Shown: one piece after another, positions 24,291 to 33,374 of the stretch
How positions within the stretch are numbered: position 1 is the stretch's first letter
Layout of the letters: every line of letters begins with the position of its first letter
Source: Tannockella sp964372125
Lineage (GTDB): Bacteria > Bacillota_I > Bacilli_A > Erysipelotrichales > Coprobacillaceae
DNA length: 64,000 nt
Reading direction: 5' to 3'
Assembly (NCBI GenBank): GCA_964372125.1
Contig: CAYJPL010000001.1
Location: forward strand, 1 to 64,000
Translations under genes and position numbers: made by a program
The notes under the pieces: model-generated
Databases searched by the model: none
Seen by the model: only the letters and a program-made list of their open reading frames with translations
What the model was told of the DNA's origin: nothing

Positions 24291-26141
24291 TTATTCATCA
24301 GTTTCAAATTGTGAATTATACAATTCAGCATAGAATCCATTTTGTAGTAATAAGTCATGATGGTTACCCATTTCAATAATATCTCCATCCTTCATTACTA
24401 AAATTATATCAGCATTTTTAATTGTTGATAAACGATGCGCAATTACAAATGATGTGCGGTTAGACATCAATTTGTCCATTGCCGATTGAATTTGAATTTC
24501 AGTACGGGTATCGATAGATGAAGTTGCTTCATCTAAAATAAGCATTGGCTTATCTGCAATCATAGCTCTCGCAATTGTAATTTGTTGCTTTTGTCCTTGT
24601 GATAAGTTTAAAGCATCATTTAAAATTGTATCATACCCGTGCGATAATGTTTTAATAAAATGATGCAACCCTACTGCAAGACAAGCTTCTTCAACCTTTT
24701 CTCTGGTAACATTAGGTGTAGAATACACTAAATTTTCATACAGTGTACCCTCAAACAACCATGTATCTTGTAATACCATACAAAATTGTGAATGAACTTC
24801 TTCACGTTTTACATCATTAATTGACGTGCCATCAATTAAAATATCACCTGATTGAATATCATAGAATCTCATCAATAAGTTAACCATTGTTGTTTTCCCA
24901 GCACCAGTTGGTCCAACGATTGCAATTTTTTGTCCAGCTTTTACACTAGCGCTAAAATCATTAATTATAGTTTTGTCTTCATCATATCCAAAATGTACAT
25001 TTTTAAACTCTACATTACCTTGTACATTTTCTAAAGTTTTTACTTTATGATCTTCATTTGGCATTTCTTGTTGTTCTAGGAATTCAAATACACGCTCAGC
25101 CGCTGCTGCACCAGATTGTAGGTTTTGCATTGCTTGTGCAATTTGCCCAAGTGGTTGTGTAAATAAACGAATATATACCATGAAGGCAACAATTATACCA
25201 AATGATATAACATTATTAAGTGCTAATAATGCACCCACTATACAAACTGCTACATATCCTAAATTACCAATAAATGTCATCATCGGCATCATCAGACCAG
25301 ACATAGCTTGTGCTTTAAATGCACTATTTTGTAGTTGATGATTGATTTTGTCAAACTCTTCAATAGCATCATTTTCTCCATTATATGCTTTTAAAACAGT
25401 ATGGCCAGCATACATTTCTTCAATGTGTCCATTAATACTTCCTAAATGCTTTTGTTGGTTTTTAAAATGACTTTGCGACACTTTCATAACAATCATCATA
25501 AATACAAACCCTATAAATGTTGATACGATTGCTGTAATTGTTAAAATAACATTTGTTAACGCCATCATTACTACAGATCCAACTAAAAGTGTAACTGATG
25601 TGATAAACGTACCTACAGACTGCGTTAATGATTGTCCTATTGTATCAACATCATTTGTTACTCTTGATAGAACATCACCTTTAGATGTTTTTGAAAAGTA
25701 CCCCATTGGTAAAGCATTGATTTTGTTTGAAATATCACTACGCAATCTTTTTGTCATTTTTTGTAAGATTGTTGCAATTATTTGTCCTTGAGTTACTGAA
25801 AAAACATAACTTAGTGCATATATTGTTCCTAAAAATACACCTATGTTTGTTACAGTAGCCATATCCACTCCACCATCTTTTGATGTAAAGCTGGCATGAA
25901 TACCTGCCGTAATCTCATCTGTTAATTTTGTAAGTTGGCTTGGACCTACTAAAGTAAACAGAGACCCAGCCATTGCAAGAACAATAGCGAAATATAAGAA
26001 TTTTTTGTGACTTTTGCTATATGCAATTAATTTCTTTATAATACTTTTAAAATCTTTTGCTTTTTCTCCACCCATTTTCATTCCAGGACCTTGTTGTTTT
26101 TGTTCTTTATTTGAACCTAACTCATATTCTTTTTTTGACAT
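24291..26141 (-). CDS. Heterodimeric ABC exporter, subunit B (canonical ATPase)
   Basis: A 616-residue fused six-span membrane domain and ATPase. Residues 1-45 are a charged extension, then spans to ~345. The NBD has Walker A GPTGAGKTT, signature LSQGQKQQ (non-standard Gln for the second Gly), Walker B MLILDEATSSID with the catalytic Glu, and H-loop IAHRLSTI. The start overlaps the partner's stop by one base. The partner has the opposite defect (Asp for catalytic Glu, normal signature), which is the asymmetry of LmrCD/TM287-288-type heterodimers. A MarR regulator heads the operon, suggesting drug or peptide export. Confidence 0.9.
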   Translation of the reverse strand: MSKKEYELGSNKEQKQQGPGMKMGGEKAKDFKSIIKKLIAYSKSHKKFLYFAIVLAMAGSLFTLVGPSQLTKLTDEITAGIHASFTSKDGGVDMATVTNIGVFLGTIYALSYVFSVTQGQIIATILQKMTKRLRSDISNKINALPMGYFSKTSKGDVLSRVTNDVDTIGQSLTQSVGTFITSVTLLVGSVVMMALTNVILTITAIVSTFIGFVFMMIVMKVSQSHFKNQQKHLGSINGHIEEMYAGHTVLKAYNGENDAIEEFDKINHQLQNSAFKAQAMSGLMMPMMTFIGNLGYVAVCIVGALLALNNVISFGIIVAFMVYIRLFTQPLGQIAQAMQNLQSGAAAAERVFEFLEQQEMPNEDHKVKTLENVQGNVEFKNVHFGYDEDKTIINDFSASVKAGQKIAIVGPTGAGKTTMVNLLMRFYDIQSGDILIDGTSINDVKREEVHSQFCMVLQDTWLFEGTLYENLVYSTPNVTREKVEEACLAVGLHHFIKTLSHGYDTILNDALNLSQGQKQQITIARAMIADKPMLILDEATSSIDTRTEIQIQSAMDKLMSNRTSFVIAHRLSTIKNADIILVMKDGDIIEMGNHHDLLLQNGFYAELYNSQFETDE

Positions 26142-27898
26142 TATTCAAGTTCCTCCTTTGATAATTGTGATAAAGCAATTTGTTGGTAAACTGGACAATT
26201 GTCAAGTAACTCTTGATGTTTCCCCATTCCAACTATTTTACCATCTTCTAAAACAATGATTTTGTCTGCATCACGTATTGTACCAATACGTTGGCCTACA
26301 ATTAATCTTGTTGTTCCTTTACATTCTTGATTTAATGCATGGCGTAATTTACGATCTGTTTTATAATCTAGTGCACTAAACGAATCATCAAATATGAAGA
26401 TTTCAGGGTCACGATAAATTGCTCTTGCGATAGATAATCTTTGTTTTTGTCCACCAGATAAATTTTTACCACCTTGTGATACATATGAATCATAACGTTT
26501 GTCTAGCGTTTCAACAAATTCATGTGCTTGTGCAGTTTCAATAGATGTTTCTAGCATTTCATCCATATTTACTTCTTTATCATTTTGACCATAGATAACA
26601 TTTGATTTTACTGTTCCAGTAAATAAAGTAGCTCTTTGTGATACATAACCAATCATATTTGCTAGGGCATTTTTTTTGTATTCTTTTACATTAATACCAT
26701 TAACTAATACTTCCCCTTCACTTACATCATAAAATCTAGGAACTAAATTAATGATTGTACTTTTACCGCATCCCGTAGATCCTATAAATGCTACTACTTC
26801 ACCTTTTTTAGCAGTGAAATTAATATCTTCTAAAACATAATCTTCTGCATCAGGATATTTAAAACTAACATTTTTAAATTCAATTTCACCAATTTTTGAT
26901 TCAATACCAACTTCTTTTGTACCCTCTATAACTGTTAATTCTTTGTCTAATACTTCATTGATACGACGTGCAGAAACACTAGCTCTTGGAAGTAACATAA
27001 ATACAATTACTAACATCATGAATGCAAATATAACTTGCATTGCATACGCTGAAAATACAACCATATCTGAGAACAGTGTTATTTTATCTTGGCCAAACGC
27101 ATCATTAATTAATACTGCTCCCACCAAGTAAACCGCTAAAACTAGTCCACTACTGATTGCTTGGATACTAGGCATAAGAAATGACATAGCTCTTGATGTA
27201 AACAAGTTTGTATTTGTAAGTTCAGTGTTTGCTGCTTCAAATTTTTTAGTTTGGTAATCTTTAGCGTTATATGCACGTACAACATTTAAACCATCTAAAT
27301 TCTCTCTTGCAACACGGTTAATGTTATCTGTCAAAACTTGCAACTTCTTAAATCTAGGCACAGCTAATCCTAAACATGCACCTACAACCATTAGTAATAT
27401 AACAACTGCTACTATTGTTACAATAGTCCATGAACTATTTTTGTCAGCTATCTTGATAATTGCCCAAACTGCAGTAATTGGTGCTTTAATAAGCATCTGC
27501 ATTCCTAAAACAATTAGCATCTGAACTTGTGTAATATCATTAGTAGTTCTAGTAATCAAACTTGCAGTAGAAAATTCATTAATCTCTTTCATTGAAAAAG
27601 ACATTACTTTTTTGAATATTTTGCTACGTGTAATAAAAGAAAAGTTTGATGCAATTCTTGATGCAATTACAGCTACAAGTATCGATAGTGCTAAACTACC
27701 TAATGCACACCCTAACATCTTTAGTCCTGCAACAATAATATCATTCATTGCACTACCTTCTGTTTGTACAAGTAAAGTAATTTCAGACATATAATCAGGT
27801 AATGTCAAATCAAACCATACTTGCACTGAAGTTAATATGATTACTACTACCGCAAGTATTATTTCCTTTTTGGTTAAATTGTTTAAGACTTTTCTCAT
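26141..27898 (-). CDS. Heterodimeric ABC exporter, subunit A (degenerate ATPase site)
   Basis: A 585-residue half-transporter with six spans in residues ~15-310 and a C-terminal NBD. It has Walker A GSTGCGKST, signature LSGGQKQR, and Walker B IFIFDDSFSALD, in which Asp stands where the catalytic Glu should be; the switch segment reads VGQRIGTI, with Gln for the H-loop His. It is therefore the catalytically weak half of a heterodimer with the next gene. It starts two bases after the marR-type gene, so the three genes form a tight operon. Confidence 0.9.
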   Translation of the reverse strand: MRKVLNNLTKKEIILAVVVIILTSVQVWFDLTLPDYMSEITLLVQTEGSAMNDIIVAGLKMLGCALGSLALSILVAVIASRIASNFSFITRSKIFKKVMSFSMKEINEFSTASLITRTTNDITQVQMLIVLGMQMLIKAPITAVWAIIKIADKNSSWTIVTIVAVVILLMVVGACLGLAVPRFKKLQVLTDNINRVARENLDGLNVVRAYNAKDYQTKKFEAANTELTNTNLFTSRAMSFLMPSIQAISSGLVLAVYLVGAVLINDAFGQDKITLFSDMVVFSAYAMQVIFAFMMLVIVFMLLPRASVSARRINEVLDKELTVIEGTKEVGIESKIGEIEFKNVSFKYPDAEDYVLEDINFTAKKGEVVAFIGSTGCGKSTIINLVPRFYDVSEGEVLVNGINVKEYKKNALANMIGYVSQRATLFTGTVKSNVIYGQNDKEVNMDEMLETSIETAQAHEFVETLDKRYDSYVSQGGKNLSGGQKQRLSIARAIYRDPEIFIFDDSFSALDYKTDRKLRHALNQECKGTTRLIVGQRIGTIRDADKIIVLEDGKIVGMGKHQELLDNCPVYQQIALSQLSKEELE

Positions 27899-27900
27899 AT

Positions 27901-28344
27901 CTATTTCTCCTTTACACCTTTCATTGTTGATCTCATTATTGTACGTATTTTACCAAAATCTTCAAATAGTGAAATCAATTTCTCCATTCCAAATTCATCA
28001 ATAATTTGTCCTGTTGCTTCTTTAAATTGCCTTTCAAAAAACAATATATGTTCCTTGCCTTTTTGACTCAATGATACAATTGTTGCACGTCGATCTTGCA
28101 CTGAATTTGATTTTACAATCAAGCCCTTTTTTTCCATCGTCTTTAACAATACTGCCATTCTCGCACTACTTATATGCATACTCTCGCTTATATCTTTAGA
28201 CTTAACTTCTCCATCATGTGTAGACAAGTAATCTAATACAGCCAAAATACCTTTATCTTTTTCGCCCATTTCTTTAAATATATTTTGCGGTCTGTTTTTA
28301 TGAAATAATTCTACTGCATAATTTATTTCTTCTTTTGTTGCCAT
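27901..28344 (-). CDS. MarR-family regulator of the ABC exporter operon
   Basis: A 147-residue winged-HTH regulator. The recognition region reads KSKDISESMHISSARMAVLL, and the wing is 'NSVQDRRATIVSLSQKG' with the usual DxR. The open frame begins 15 bases earlier at an ATG that lies inside the ribosome site; AAAGGAG directly upstream makes 28344 the start. Two CTAAC-N3-GTTAG palindromes bracket the -10 and -35 boxes of its promoter, so the protein likely represses its own operon and releases when a drug-like ligand binds. Confidence 0.88.
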   Translation of the reverse strand: MATKEEINYAVELFHKNRPQNIFKEMGEKDKGILAVLDYLSTHDGEVKSKDISESMHISSARMAVLLKTMEKKGLIVKSNSVQDRRATIVSLSQKGKEHILFFERQFKEATGQIIDEFGMEKLISLFEDFGKIRTIMRSTMKGVKEK

Positions 28345-28362
28345 AATTACTCCTTTCATTAA

Positions 28363-28405
28363 CTAACTATGTTAGTAATATACATTACCTAACACCGTTA
28401 GTCAA
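28363..28405 (-). promoter_or_regulatory. Promoter and twin MarR operators
   Basis: Minus-strand TTGACT (28400-28405), 17 bases, TATATT (28377-28382). The palindrome CTAAC-TAT-GTTAG (28363-28375) lies just downstream of the -10 box. The palindrome CTAAC-ACC-GTTAG (28389-28401) covers part of the spacer and the -35 edge. The two centres are 26 bases apart. Confidence 0.75.
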
Positions 28406-28453
28406 GTTTTTATATAAAAAAATATAATTTATGCATATAATATATTTACACAT

Positions 28454-28487
28454 AAAAAGGAGAAGGCTATAAAATCTTCTCCTTTTT
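28454..28487. terminator. Bidirectional terminator
   Basis: AAAAAGGAGAAG (28454-28465) and CTTCTCCTTTTT (28476-28487) form a 12-bp stem with T-runs on each strand; it ends the second exporter operon. Confidence 0.85.
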
Positions 28488-28489
28488 GA

Positions 28490-30319
28490 TTACTTATTTG
28501 ATAAAACTTCAATATTTTTATCTTCATAAAATTGATTTGTATATAAACGATAATAATTTCCTTTTTTATTCATTAATTTATTATGATTACCTGATTCTAT
28601 GATTTTTCCTTTTTGAATAACCAGGATTAAATCTACATCAACAATCGTAGAAAGTCTATGTGCAATAATAAAGCTAGTTTTTTTATTTAAAACATTTTTG
28701 ATTGCATCTTGAACGCTCTTTTCTGTTTCGGTATCTATTGAAGCAGTCGCTTCATCTAAGATAAAGAAAGAAGGATTTGATAAAACTGCTCGAGCAATTG
28801 ATAATAATTGTTTTTGACCAACAGATAAATTGGCGCCATCTTGGCCTACTTGAGTTTGATAGCCATCTTGTAAACTTACAATAAATTCATGGATATGAAC
28901 CATTTTACATACATTAATCATTTCTTCTACATCTTTATTTTTGCTTGCGATTAAAAGATTTTGTTCTATTGTTCCCGAAAATAAATGCGGATCTTGAAGT
29001 ACATAACCAATTTGACGATGCAACCAACTTATACTACGTTTTCTATAATCAACTCCATCTAATAGTAATTCTCCTGACTTTGGTTCATAAAATCTACAAA
29101 GCAAGTTTACAATACTTGTTTTACCAGATCCAGTTTCACCAACTAATGCGACACTTGTACCAGCTTTTATTTTTAAATTAAAATTTTGTAGAATTGGCTC
29201 CTTTTCATTATAATAAAAATCAATATTTTTAAATTCAACATCTCCTCTTATTGGATCAATAAGCTCATCTTGATTATATAGTGAACCATACTTTTCTATG
29301 ACATCTTTTGAATCTACAAGTTCTACTTCTTTATCTAACAGGGAAACAATTCTTTCGCCGCTTGCTTTTGCGAGTTGGAAGTCTGCAATCAATCTTGCAA
29401 CTTGTCGAATAGGTTCAAAAAACATTGTTGCATATTGACTAAATAATAATAGTGTTCCAAACTGTATTGAACCTACTAGTGTTTGTTGTCCACCAACTAC
29501 TAGAAGTGCCGCAATAGCAATTGATCCAAGCCCGACTGCAACTGGCAAATAAACTGCAGAAAGAGTGGCGGAACGAATAGAGTATTTTTGCATTTGTCTG
29601 GTTTCAATTTTAAAGTCTTGATAATGTGCTTCTTCTAAGACTAGTGTCTTACTTGTTCTAAGGCCTGATATCCCTTCGTTGAAGCTTGCTGTTATTTTAG
29701 AATTTTGCTTTCTAACTACGCGGTAGCTCTTTAAGATTCGTACCTGAAACCATACACTTACAACAGCTAATATTGGAACAACTACTAAAACTAGTAATGC
29801 CATTTGCCAGTTTACTATCAACATTACAATACTTACTCCAACCATAACAATAAAGCACCAAGATATATCAAGCAACCCCCAAGAGACAGTTTCACACAAC
29901 TTTGTGACATCTCCTGTAATTCGTGCAAGTAACCACCCTATTGGTGTTTTATCATAGTATGAAAAAGGTAGTTGTTGTAGTTTATCAACACAGGCTTTAC
30001 GCAAATCATAAGATAGCGACATTTCTATTTTACCTACTACATAGAAAAAACCATAAATACAAACAACTTGGATACAAATTAAAACAAAGTATTGTAGTGC
30101 AAATAAAATTATTTGATTGTTTGATACACTTGGTTCCACAAGTGTATCAATAGCCCATTTATTCATCCAAGGTAGTGTTATATCTACAATAGAAATAATA
30201 ATATTTATTAAAAATAATAAGAAAACAAGTTTTTTGTATGGTATTAGCATTTGACCAATACGCTTTATCATGTTGATATTTGAGGTTGTTTCAAAGTCTT
30301 GCTCATTAATTTGACTCAT
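28490..30319 (-). CDS. Second heterodimeric ABC exporter, canonical-ATPase subunit
   Basis: A 609-residue half-transporter, with the membrane domain at residues ~30-330. The NBD has Walker A GETGSGKTS, signature LSVGQKQL (altered), Walker B FFILDEATASID with catalytic Glu, and IAHRLSTI. It pairs with the upstream gene, which it overlaps by 14 bases; its ribosome site AAGGAGGT is inside that gene. The asymmetry matches the first exporter pair, but the two pairs are not close copies of each other. The substrate is unknown. Confidence 0.9.
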   Translation of the reverse strand: MSQINEQDFETTSNINMIKRIGQMLIPYKKLVFLLFLINIIISIVDITLPWMNKWAIDTLVEPSVSNNQIILFALQYFVLICIQVVCIYGFFYVVGKIEMSLSYDLRKACVDKLQQLPFSYYDKTPIGWLLARITGDVTKLCETVSWGLLDISWCFIVMVGVSIVMLIVNWQMALLVLVVVPILAVVSVWFQVRILKSYRVVRKQNSKITASFNEGISGLRTSKTLVLEEAHYQDFKIETRQMQKYSIRSATLSAVYLPVAVGLGSIAIAALLVVGGQQTLVGSIQFGTLLLFSQYATMFFEPIRQVARLIADFQLAKASGERIVSLLDKEVELVDSKDVIEKYGSLYNQDELIDPIRGDVEFKNIDFYYNEKEPILQNFNLKIKAGTSVALVGETGSGKTSIVNLLCRFYEPKSGELLLDGVDYRKRSISWLHRQIGYVLQDPHLFSGTIEQNLLIASKNKDVEEMINVCKMVHIHEFIVSLQDGYQTQVGQDGANLSVGQKQLLSIARAVLSNPSFFILDEATASIDTETEKSVQDAIKNVLNKKTSFIIAHRLSTIVDVDLILVIQKGKIIESGNHNKLMNKKGNYYRLYTNQFYEDKNIEVLSNK

Positions 30320-32105
30320 CGCTAATTACCTCCTTTTGCATTGTTTGGATATCATGTATTCTCTTATAAAGTCCTACTTCTTCTACTAGTTGTTCATGTC
30401 GCCCTTTTTGTGTGATTTTTCCATCTTCTAATACAAAAATAATATCACTGTCTTTTGCAGTTGCAATACGTTGCGTAATAATAATTGTTGTTTTATCACT
30501 AGAAACTTCATTCATACGACTACGGATTTCTTTATCTGTTTGACTATCCACAGCAGAAAGTGAATCATCAAATATCAAAATTGGTGTATCTTTAATTATT
30601 GTTCGTGCTATTGCAAGTCTTTGTTTTTGTCCTCCTGAAAGAGTAACCCCTTTTTCACCAACAACAGTATGATATCCTAAATCAAATCCTTGAATAACAT
30701 GATGCAATGATGCAACAGATGCAACTGCATGAACATCACACTCTTCACTGTTATTTCCAGTAATATTTATGTTGTCATAAATTGTTTTTGAAAATAGAAA
30801 TGGTTCTTGTAAAACTAAACCAATTTGATTACGTAAATTTTTTTTGTTGTAATCCCTTATATTTTTATCATCTATATAGATTTCACCCGAGCTAGTATCA
30901 TATAGACGTGAAAGCAGTGAAACTAAGGTTGATTTTCCACTCCCTGTACTTCCTATAATCGCAACATTCTGTCCTGCATCTATTGAAAGTGAAATATTTT
31001 CTAATACATTTTCTTTGCTATCTGGATAATGAAAACTAACATTATCAAAACGTATTTTTCCTTTGATACAACCTAAACAACCAGATGTAGTATCTTCGAT
31101 TTCTTCGTCAAATATCTCCTGAACCCTTGAAATAGATACACTCATTTTCCCCATGTCAGACAACAATCGCCCAAAGTTTCTTATTGGCCACAAAATCATT
31201 CCTACATATGATATAAACACAAAGAAATCACCAATAGTAATTGCACCACTACGAACATCAAAAATACCAAATAAAACTACTAGTAATATTTGTAATAAGC
31301 AAAGTAAATCCGAAGTTCCCCAATATGCACCTAGCGCTTTAATTAATTGAAATGTTTTGTGATGGTAATCGACAGATTTTTCATTGAATCTTTCCACTTC
31401 TCTTTTTTCCAAATTAAATGCTTTTATTACTCGAACACCTGATAAGCTTTCTTGTAACATCGTACTCATATCACCTTCTGACTCATCCGATTCTAAGAAC
31501 AATTTTTTAGATTTTTTGAAGAAAAAATAGGCAAAAGTAATTAAAAAAGGCATTGAGACACTTGCAATAAGTGCTAGTGAATGATCAATTGAATATAATA
31601 CAGTTAGTGCAAATACTGCAGTAACTATTGAATAGATCATTTCACTTAGTTGCACTGCTATAAATCGCCTAATTGTTTCTACATCACTAGTTGATCTTTG
31701 AATTAAGTCCCCTGTTTGCATTTTTTTGTGAAAGCTATAAGGTAAATGTTGCAAGTGATTATATAAATCATTACGTAATAAATAACACATTTTTTCACCT
31801 ACAAAAGCACTTATGTATCCGCGCAAAAAAAGCAGAGTACAACTTATTGTCGCAACAATTAATACTAATACCCCACCTATCCATAAATTATTCTGAATAT
31901 TTTTTACTCCACCACATAAATCACTCACCCACTGTAGTATTGGATTTTTAATAGGGTCCAAATTGATAACATTATCAATTACAAATGCAAAAATTAATGG
32001 TGTAAGTAAATTAAATATACTATAACCAATGACTACAAAAACAAGGATAAGCAAATACTTACGATTCCCTTTTAAAAATCGATTCAAAAAATTAATTGAT
32101 TTCAT
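30306..32105 (-). CDS. Second heterodimeric ABC exporter, degenerate-site subunit
   Basis: A 599-residue half-transporter with six spans in residues ~15-320. Its NBD has Walker A GSTGSGKST, signature LSGGQKQR, and Walker B ILIFDDSLSAVD with Asp instead of the catalytic Glu; the switch loop is TQRIATA with Gln for His. It is the first gene of a two-gene operon. An AT-rich 115-base region separates it from the divergent rsmH-like gene; a possible minus-strand promoter TTGGAT-N18-TACTAT lies there. Confidence 0.9.
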   Translation of the reverse strand: MKSINFLNRFLKGNRKYLLILVFVVIGYSIFNLLTPLIFAFVIDNVINLDPIKNPILQWVSDLCGGVKNIQNNLWIGGVLVLIVATISCTLLFLRGYISAFVGEKMCYLLRNDLYNHLQHLPYSFHKKMQTGDLIQRSTSDVETIRRFIAVQLSEMIYSIVTAVFALTVLYSIDHSLALIASVSMPFLITFAYFFFKKSKKLFLESDESEGDMSTMLQESLSGVRVIKAFNLEKREVERFNEKSVDYHHKTFQLIKALGAYWGTSDLLCLLQILLVVLFGIFDVRSGAITIGDFFVFISYVGMILWPIRNFGRLLSDMGKMSVSISRVQEIFDEEIEDTTSGCLGCIKGKIRFDNVSFHYPDSKENVLENISLSIDAGQNVAIIGSTGSGKSTLVSLLSRLYDTSSGEIYIDDKNIRDYNKKNLRNQIGLVLQEPFLFSKTIYDNINITGNNSEECDVHAVASVASLHHVIQGFDLGYHTVVGEKGVTLSGGQKQRLAIARTIIKDTPILIFDDSLSAVDSQTDKEIRSRMNEVSSDKTTIIITQRIATAKDSDIIFVLEDGKITQKGRHEQLVEEVGLYKRIHDIQTMQKEVISDESN

Positions 32106-32165
32106 ATTTTCTCCTCCTATATATTATATATAGTATCACCATTATATAATAATATCCAATGATAA

Positions 32166-32194
32166 TTGTCTATTGATTGCTTTTATGCTAGAAT
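32166..32194 (+). promoter_or_regulatory. Promoter of the rsmH-like gene
   Basis: TTGTCT (32166-32171), 17 bases, TAGAAT (32189-32194), 26 bases before the start codon. Confidence 0.55.
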
Positions 32195-32220
32195 AAAGAA
32201 AATTTAGAAAAGAGATATGT

Positions 32221-33273
32221 ATGGAAGAAATAAAACACAAAAGAAGAGTTCGTTATGCAGGAACACATCCAAAGAAATTTAGTGAGAAATATAAGGAACA
32301 TAATCCAGAAAAGTATGCAGCTGACATTGAAAAAATAATAAAAAAAGGTAATACGCCTGCTGGAATGCATATTTCTATATGTGTCGATGAAATTTTGGAT
32401 TTTCTTGACATTCAACCTGGGCAAATTGGTATTGATGCCACTCTTGGTTATGGTGGCCATACTTCGAAAATGCTTGAACGTTTGAATGGTAAAGGACATA
32501 TTTACGGACTTGATGTTGACCCAATTGAGATTGAAAAAACATCTAAACGTTTAGCCGATAAAGGATTTGACAGTAATGTTTTTACTGCTATTAATACAAA
32601 CTTCAAAAATATTGATAATGTTGCAAGTACATATGGAAAAGTTGATTTTATATTGGCAGATTTAGGGGTTTCATCAATGCAAATTGATGATCCGACACGT
32701 GGATTTTCATTTAAAAGAGATACACCATTAGACTTACGCTTAAACCCTAAAGTTGGTATTCCAGTTTCAAAGAGACTTGAAACAATTGATTTTAAAACAT
32801 TAGAAAGAATCTTAGTAGAGTATAGTGATGAACCATATGCAACAAAGGTTGCTGGTGCAATTATTAAATGTAATAATCAAGGAAACTATATCGATACTAC
32901 TTTTAAATTAAAAACGATTATTAGTACTATTGTAGAAAAGGATGAATCTGTAACTAAAAGACAAAAAGAATTTGTAATTAAAAAGACTTGTCAAAGAACT
33001 TTCCAAGCATTGCGTATAGATATTAATCAAGAATACGATGTTCTATATGATTTTTTAGAAAAGCTTCCGAACATTTTAAAAAGTGGAGCTAAAGTTGCAA
33101 TTTTAACTTTTCATTCCGGAGAAGATCGCCTTGTTAAAAAAGCGTTTAAAGAATACAAAAACTTGGGAGTCTTTAGTGATGTAGCAAGAAATGTAATTCG
33201 TCCTTCAAAAGAAGAATGCCAAAGAAACCCACGTGCTAGCTCAACAAAAATGCGTTGGGCAATTAAACAATAA
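32221..33273 (+). CDS. rsmH: RsmH-family methyltransferase, stand-alone paralogue
   Basis: A 350-residue member of the RsmH/MraW family, which N4-methylates C1402 of 16S rRNA. Landmarks are IDATLGYGGHTSKML (normally GGGGHS), YGLDVDP, ILADLGVSSMQID, 'GFSFKRDTPLDLRL', and the C-terminal LTFHSGEDRLVKKAF (normally FHSLEDR). It differs from the usual RsmH in an extra ~45-residue basic N-terminus (EEIKHKRRVRYAGTHPKKFS) and in not lying in a dcw cell-wall cluster: no mraZ, ftsL or pbp is present. It is probably a second copy, with either the same or a shifted rRNA target. The family is certain, the target not. Confidence 0.85.
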   Translation: MEEIKHKRRVRYAGTHPKKFSEKYKEHNPEKYAADIEKIIKKGNTPAGMHISICVDEILDFLDIQPGQIGIDATLGYGGHTSKMLERLNGKGHIYGLDVDPIEIEKTSKRLADKGFDSNVFTAINTNFKNIDNVASTYGKVDFILADLGVSSMQIDDPTRGFSFKRDTPLDLRLNPKVGIPVSKRLETIDFKTLERILVEYSDEPYATKVAGAIIKCNNQGNYIDTTFKLKTIISTIVEKDESVTKRQKEFVIKKTCQRTFQALRIDINQEYDVLYDFLEKLPNILKSGAKVAILTFHSGEDRLVKKAFKEYKNLGVFSDVARNVIRPSKEECQRNPRASSTKMRWAIKQ

Positions 33274-33374
33274 TAACAGAAATTAAGTTGTAATTAATTT
33301 ACAACTTTTTTATATAATTATGGTAGAAAATGCAATATTATTATGGTAAAATCCCATTTGGAATGAGGGATTAT

